Position numbers and translations under genes: made by a program | Notes under the pieces: generated by a model | What the model was told of the DNA's origin: nothing | Databases searched by the model: none | What the model saw: only the letters and a program-made list of their open reading frames with translations | Shown: positions 62,517 through 64,000 of the stretch, in pieces | Position numbering within the stretch: position 1 is the stretch's first letter | Layout of the letters: every line of letters begins with the position of its first letter | Origin: CAZSDU01 sp964429135 | GTDB lineage: Bacteria > Bacteroidota > Bacteroidia > Bacteroidales > FEN-979 | Reading direction: 5' to 3' | DNA length: 64,000 bases | NCBI GenBank assembly: GCA_964429135.1 | Contig: CAYSAU010000009.1 | Coordinates: 62,001-126,000 of the forward strand

Positions 62517-64000
62517 TTCTCAGCTTACCGGATGTATACTCCTGCTGAAAGGTTTCTATCTCGTCCATCAGCTTTTCCTTAACCATTTTCACTGAAGTAT
62601 CCTTTTCAATTTTTAACAGGATATGCTTGATGTAATAATTCATGATGCGACCTACCACAGGGAATTCCGGTCCCAGCACTCTTTTTCCGAACACTTTTCT
62701 GAGCTTTGAAGCCAGCAATGAGGAAGCCCGGTTCAGTTCCTCCGCCTGCCTGTGCTTCAGTTTAATCAGAATCAAACGGTAAAACGGCGGATAACAAAAC
62801 TTCTGCCTTTCTGGCAATAACTGCTTGTACATAGAAAGGTAGTCGTTGTTAACAACCTCTTTCAGTACCGGATGATCCGGGCGATAGGTCTGGATGATCA
62901 CCATTCCTCTCTTATGCTTTCGTCCCGACCGTCCGCTGACCTGGGCCATAAGCTGAAAACTGCGTTCAGTGGCACGGAAATCAGGAAAACTCAGCATATT
63001 GTCGGCATTCAGGATGCAAACCGTGCTGACATGATCGAAATCAAGTCCCTTGGTGACCATTTGCGTTCCCACCAGAATATCGATCTTACGGTCACCGAAA
63101 TCACCCAGGATCTGCTGGTATGCATGCCTGGAACGGGTGGTGTCTAAATCCATACGGGCAATCACGGCTTTCGGAAAAAACACTCCCAGCTCTTCCTCTA
63201 CCTTTTCAGTGCCAAAACCTTTTAAACTGAGGTTTTTCCCTTTGCATTCCGGGCAATGATCGGGTACCCGGCTGACATACCCGCAATAGTGGCAACGTAA
63301 CTGATTGCTTTTTTTATGATACACCAAGGTCACATCACAGTTCCTGCATTGCGGCATCCAGTGACAGCTTTCGCATTCGAGGCGGGGAGAAAACCCACGC
63401 CGGTTCTGAAAGATAATGGATTGTTCCTGCAGGGAAAGGGTTTCTTCCAACTGTTCAAGCAGGACAGATGAAAAATGGGTTTTCATTCTCCCCTTTCGCA
63501 TTTCATCCTTGCAGTCAACGATGCGAACCAGGGGAAGTTCCATCTGACCATAACGCACATTCAGTTCCACCAGGGCATATTTCCCCTGACTGGCATTATA
63601 ATAGCTCTCGACGGAGGGGGTTGCGCTCCCGAGCACAACTTTAGCGCCATGTTTCCTGGCCAGGTATATGGCTACATCACGGCCATGGTATCGTGGAGCA
63701 GGGTCGGTTTGTTTGAAAGACGTATCGTGTTCTTCATCCACGATGACCAGCCCCAGATCGGAAAACGGCAGAAAAACCGCTGAACGAGCCCCGAGAATGA
63801 TATCAAAGCAAGCGGGACCATCTCCGGTTTTCCGGATCACTCGCTGCCAGATTTCCACTTTTTCATTCTCATTGAAACGGGAGTGATATACGCCTACCTT
63901 TTCCCCATAATATTTCCTCAGGCGGTTGATGATCTGGGTCGTCAGGGCAATTTCGGGAAGCAGGTAAAGCACCTGTTTCCCCCTGTCGAGGGTTTCACGG
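62491..64000 (-). CDS. priA: primosomal protein N' (PriA), partial at right edge
   Basis: Replication-restart helicase that reloads DnaB at stalled forks. The visible 503 residues are the C-terminal part: the frame reads through to the window edge (RETLDRGKQVLYLLPEIALT) with no stop, so the N-terminal DNA-binding region and Walker A are outside. Seen are DEEH in LVIVDEEHDTSFKQ, VVLGSATPSVES, the zinc-binding region with cysteines in CESCHWMPQCRNC, CHYCG and CPECKG, and helicase motifs V-VI (GTQMVTKGLDF, QVSGRSGR). Complete 3' end; the last 26 bases overlap the divIC-type gene. Confidence 0.95.
   Translation of the reverse strand, partial: RETLDRGKQVLYLLPEIALTTQIINRLRKYYGEKVGVYHSRFNENEKVEIWQRVIRKTGDGPACFDIILGARSAVFLPFSDLGLVIVDEEHDTSFKQTDPAPRYHGRDVAIYLARKHGAKVVLGSATPSVESYYNASQGKYALVELNVRYGQMELPLVRIVDCKDEMRKGRMKTHFSSVLLEQLEETLSLQEQSIIFQNRRGFSPRLECESCHWMPQCRNCDVTLVYHKKSNQLRCHYCGYVSRVPDHCPECKGKNLSLKGFGTEKVEEELGVFFPKAVIARMDLDTTRSRHAYQQILGDFGDRKIDILVGTQMVTKGLDFDHVSTVCILNADNMLSFPDFRATERSFQLMAQVSGRSGRKHKRGMVIIQTYRPDHPVLKEVVNNDYLSMYKQLLPERQKFCYPPFYRLILIKLKHRQAEELNRASSLLASKLRKVFGKRVLGPEFPVVGRIMNYYIKHILLKIEKDTSVKMVKEKLMDEIETFQQEYTSGKLRITVDVDPQ

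Noticed and set aside
1..64000. CRISPR arrays, tRNA or rRNA genes, insertion sequences, prophage
   Set aside because: No repeated spacer pattern, cloverleaf sequence, transposase or phage gene was found on reading both strands; gaps are too short for most of these.

Overview
The window looks like ordinary, gene-dense chromosome of a member of the Bacteroidota, most likely a Bacteroidales/Marinilabiliales-type anaerobe or facultative anaerobe (order-level placement is inference). The signs are promoters of the Bacteroidota type (TTG or TTTG, about 19-22 bases, TAnnTTTG) in front of many genes, few Shine-Dalgarno sequences, a type IX secretion (type B) C-terminal domain, a DUF4252/anti-sigma/ECF unit, a membrane pyrophosphatase of the long Bacteroidota form, and three parvulin-type isomerase genes in tandem behind guaB. 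No rRNA, tRNA, CRISPR array, insertion sequence or phage gene was seen, and no gap between genes exceeds about 200 bases.

Layout. 1-2544 (minus): Nif3-family protein, C4 zinc-ribbon coiled-coil protein, and a repeat-like protein cut by the left edge. 2701-6769: single-domain response regulator, lpxK, purine nucleoside phosphorylase, a membrane protein on the minus strand, and an LpxR-type lipid A deacylase. 6832-9619: dnaB and a secreted GATase1-like protein. 9622-13612 (minus operon): DUF151/UVR protein, nucleoside permease, thyA, folA, lipoprotein. 13747-19140: membrane pyrophosphatase and glycine dehydrogenase gcvP. 19176-24810 (minus operon): two trans-sulfuration PLP enzymes, thrC, thrH and an esterase. 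25011-30866: lpdA, rfbC, lytic transglycosylase, uvrA. 30902-36263: LOG-family protein, rsfS, ftsH, LUD protein, cdsA, psd. 36325-39968: DUF2461 protein, then an outer-membrane pair (PorV/FadL-like barrel and helix-hairpin-helix barrel). 40018-44340: ECF sigma, anti-sigma and DUF4252 unit, peptide transporter, radical SAM protein. 44337-54588 (minus): guaB, three parvulin-type proteins, MoxR ATPase, pstS-pstC-pstA-pstB. 54739-58259: acyltransferase, SRPBCC protein, methyltransferase, type IX secretion cargo. 58368-64000: glyA, sixA-like phosphatase, ppk1, divIC/ftsB-like gene, and priA cut by the right edge.

How genes work together. GlyA, GcvP, ThyA, FolA and the lipoamide dehydrogenase all touch one-carbon/folate metabolism. 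The thr/met operon suggests threonine synthesis through ThrH rather than a ThrB kinase. cdsA and psd belong to phosphatidylethanolamine synthesis. lpxK and the LpxR homologue act on lipid A. Pst uptake, Ppk1 and the membrane pyrophosphatase all handle phosphate, though in separate transcription units.

I found no clear previously undescribed multi-gene system. The best leads are the outer-membrane pair at 37086-39968, the secreted GATase1-like protein at 8324-9619, the LpxR homologue with a long basic extension, and the predicted leaderless start of dnaB.
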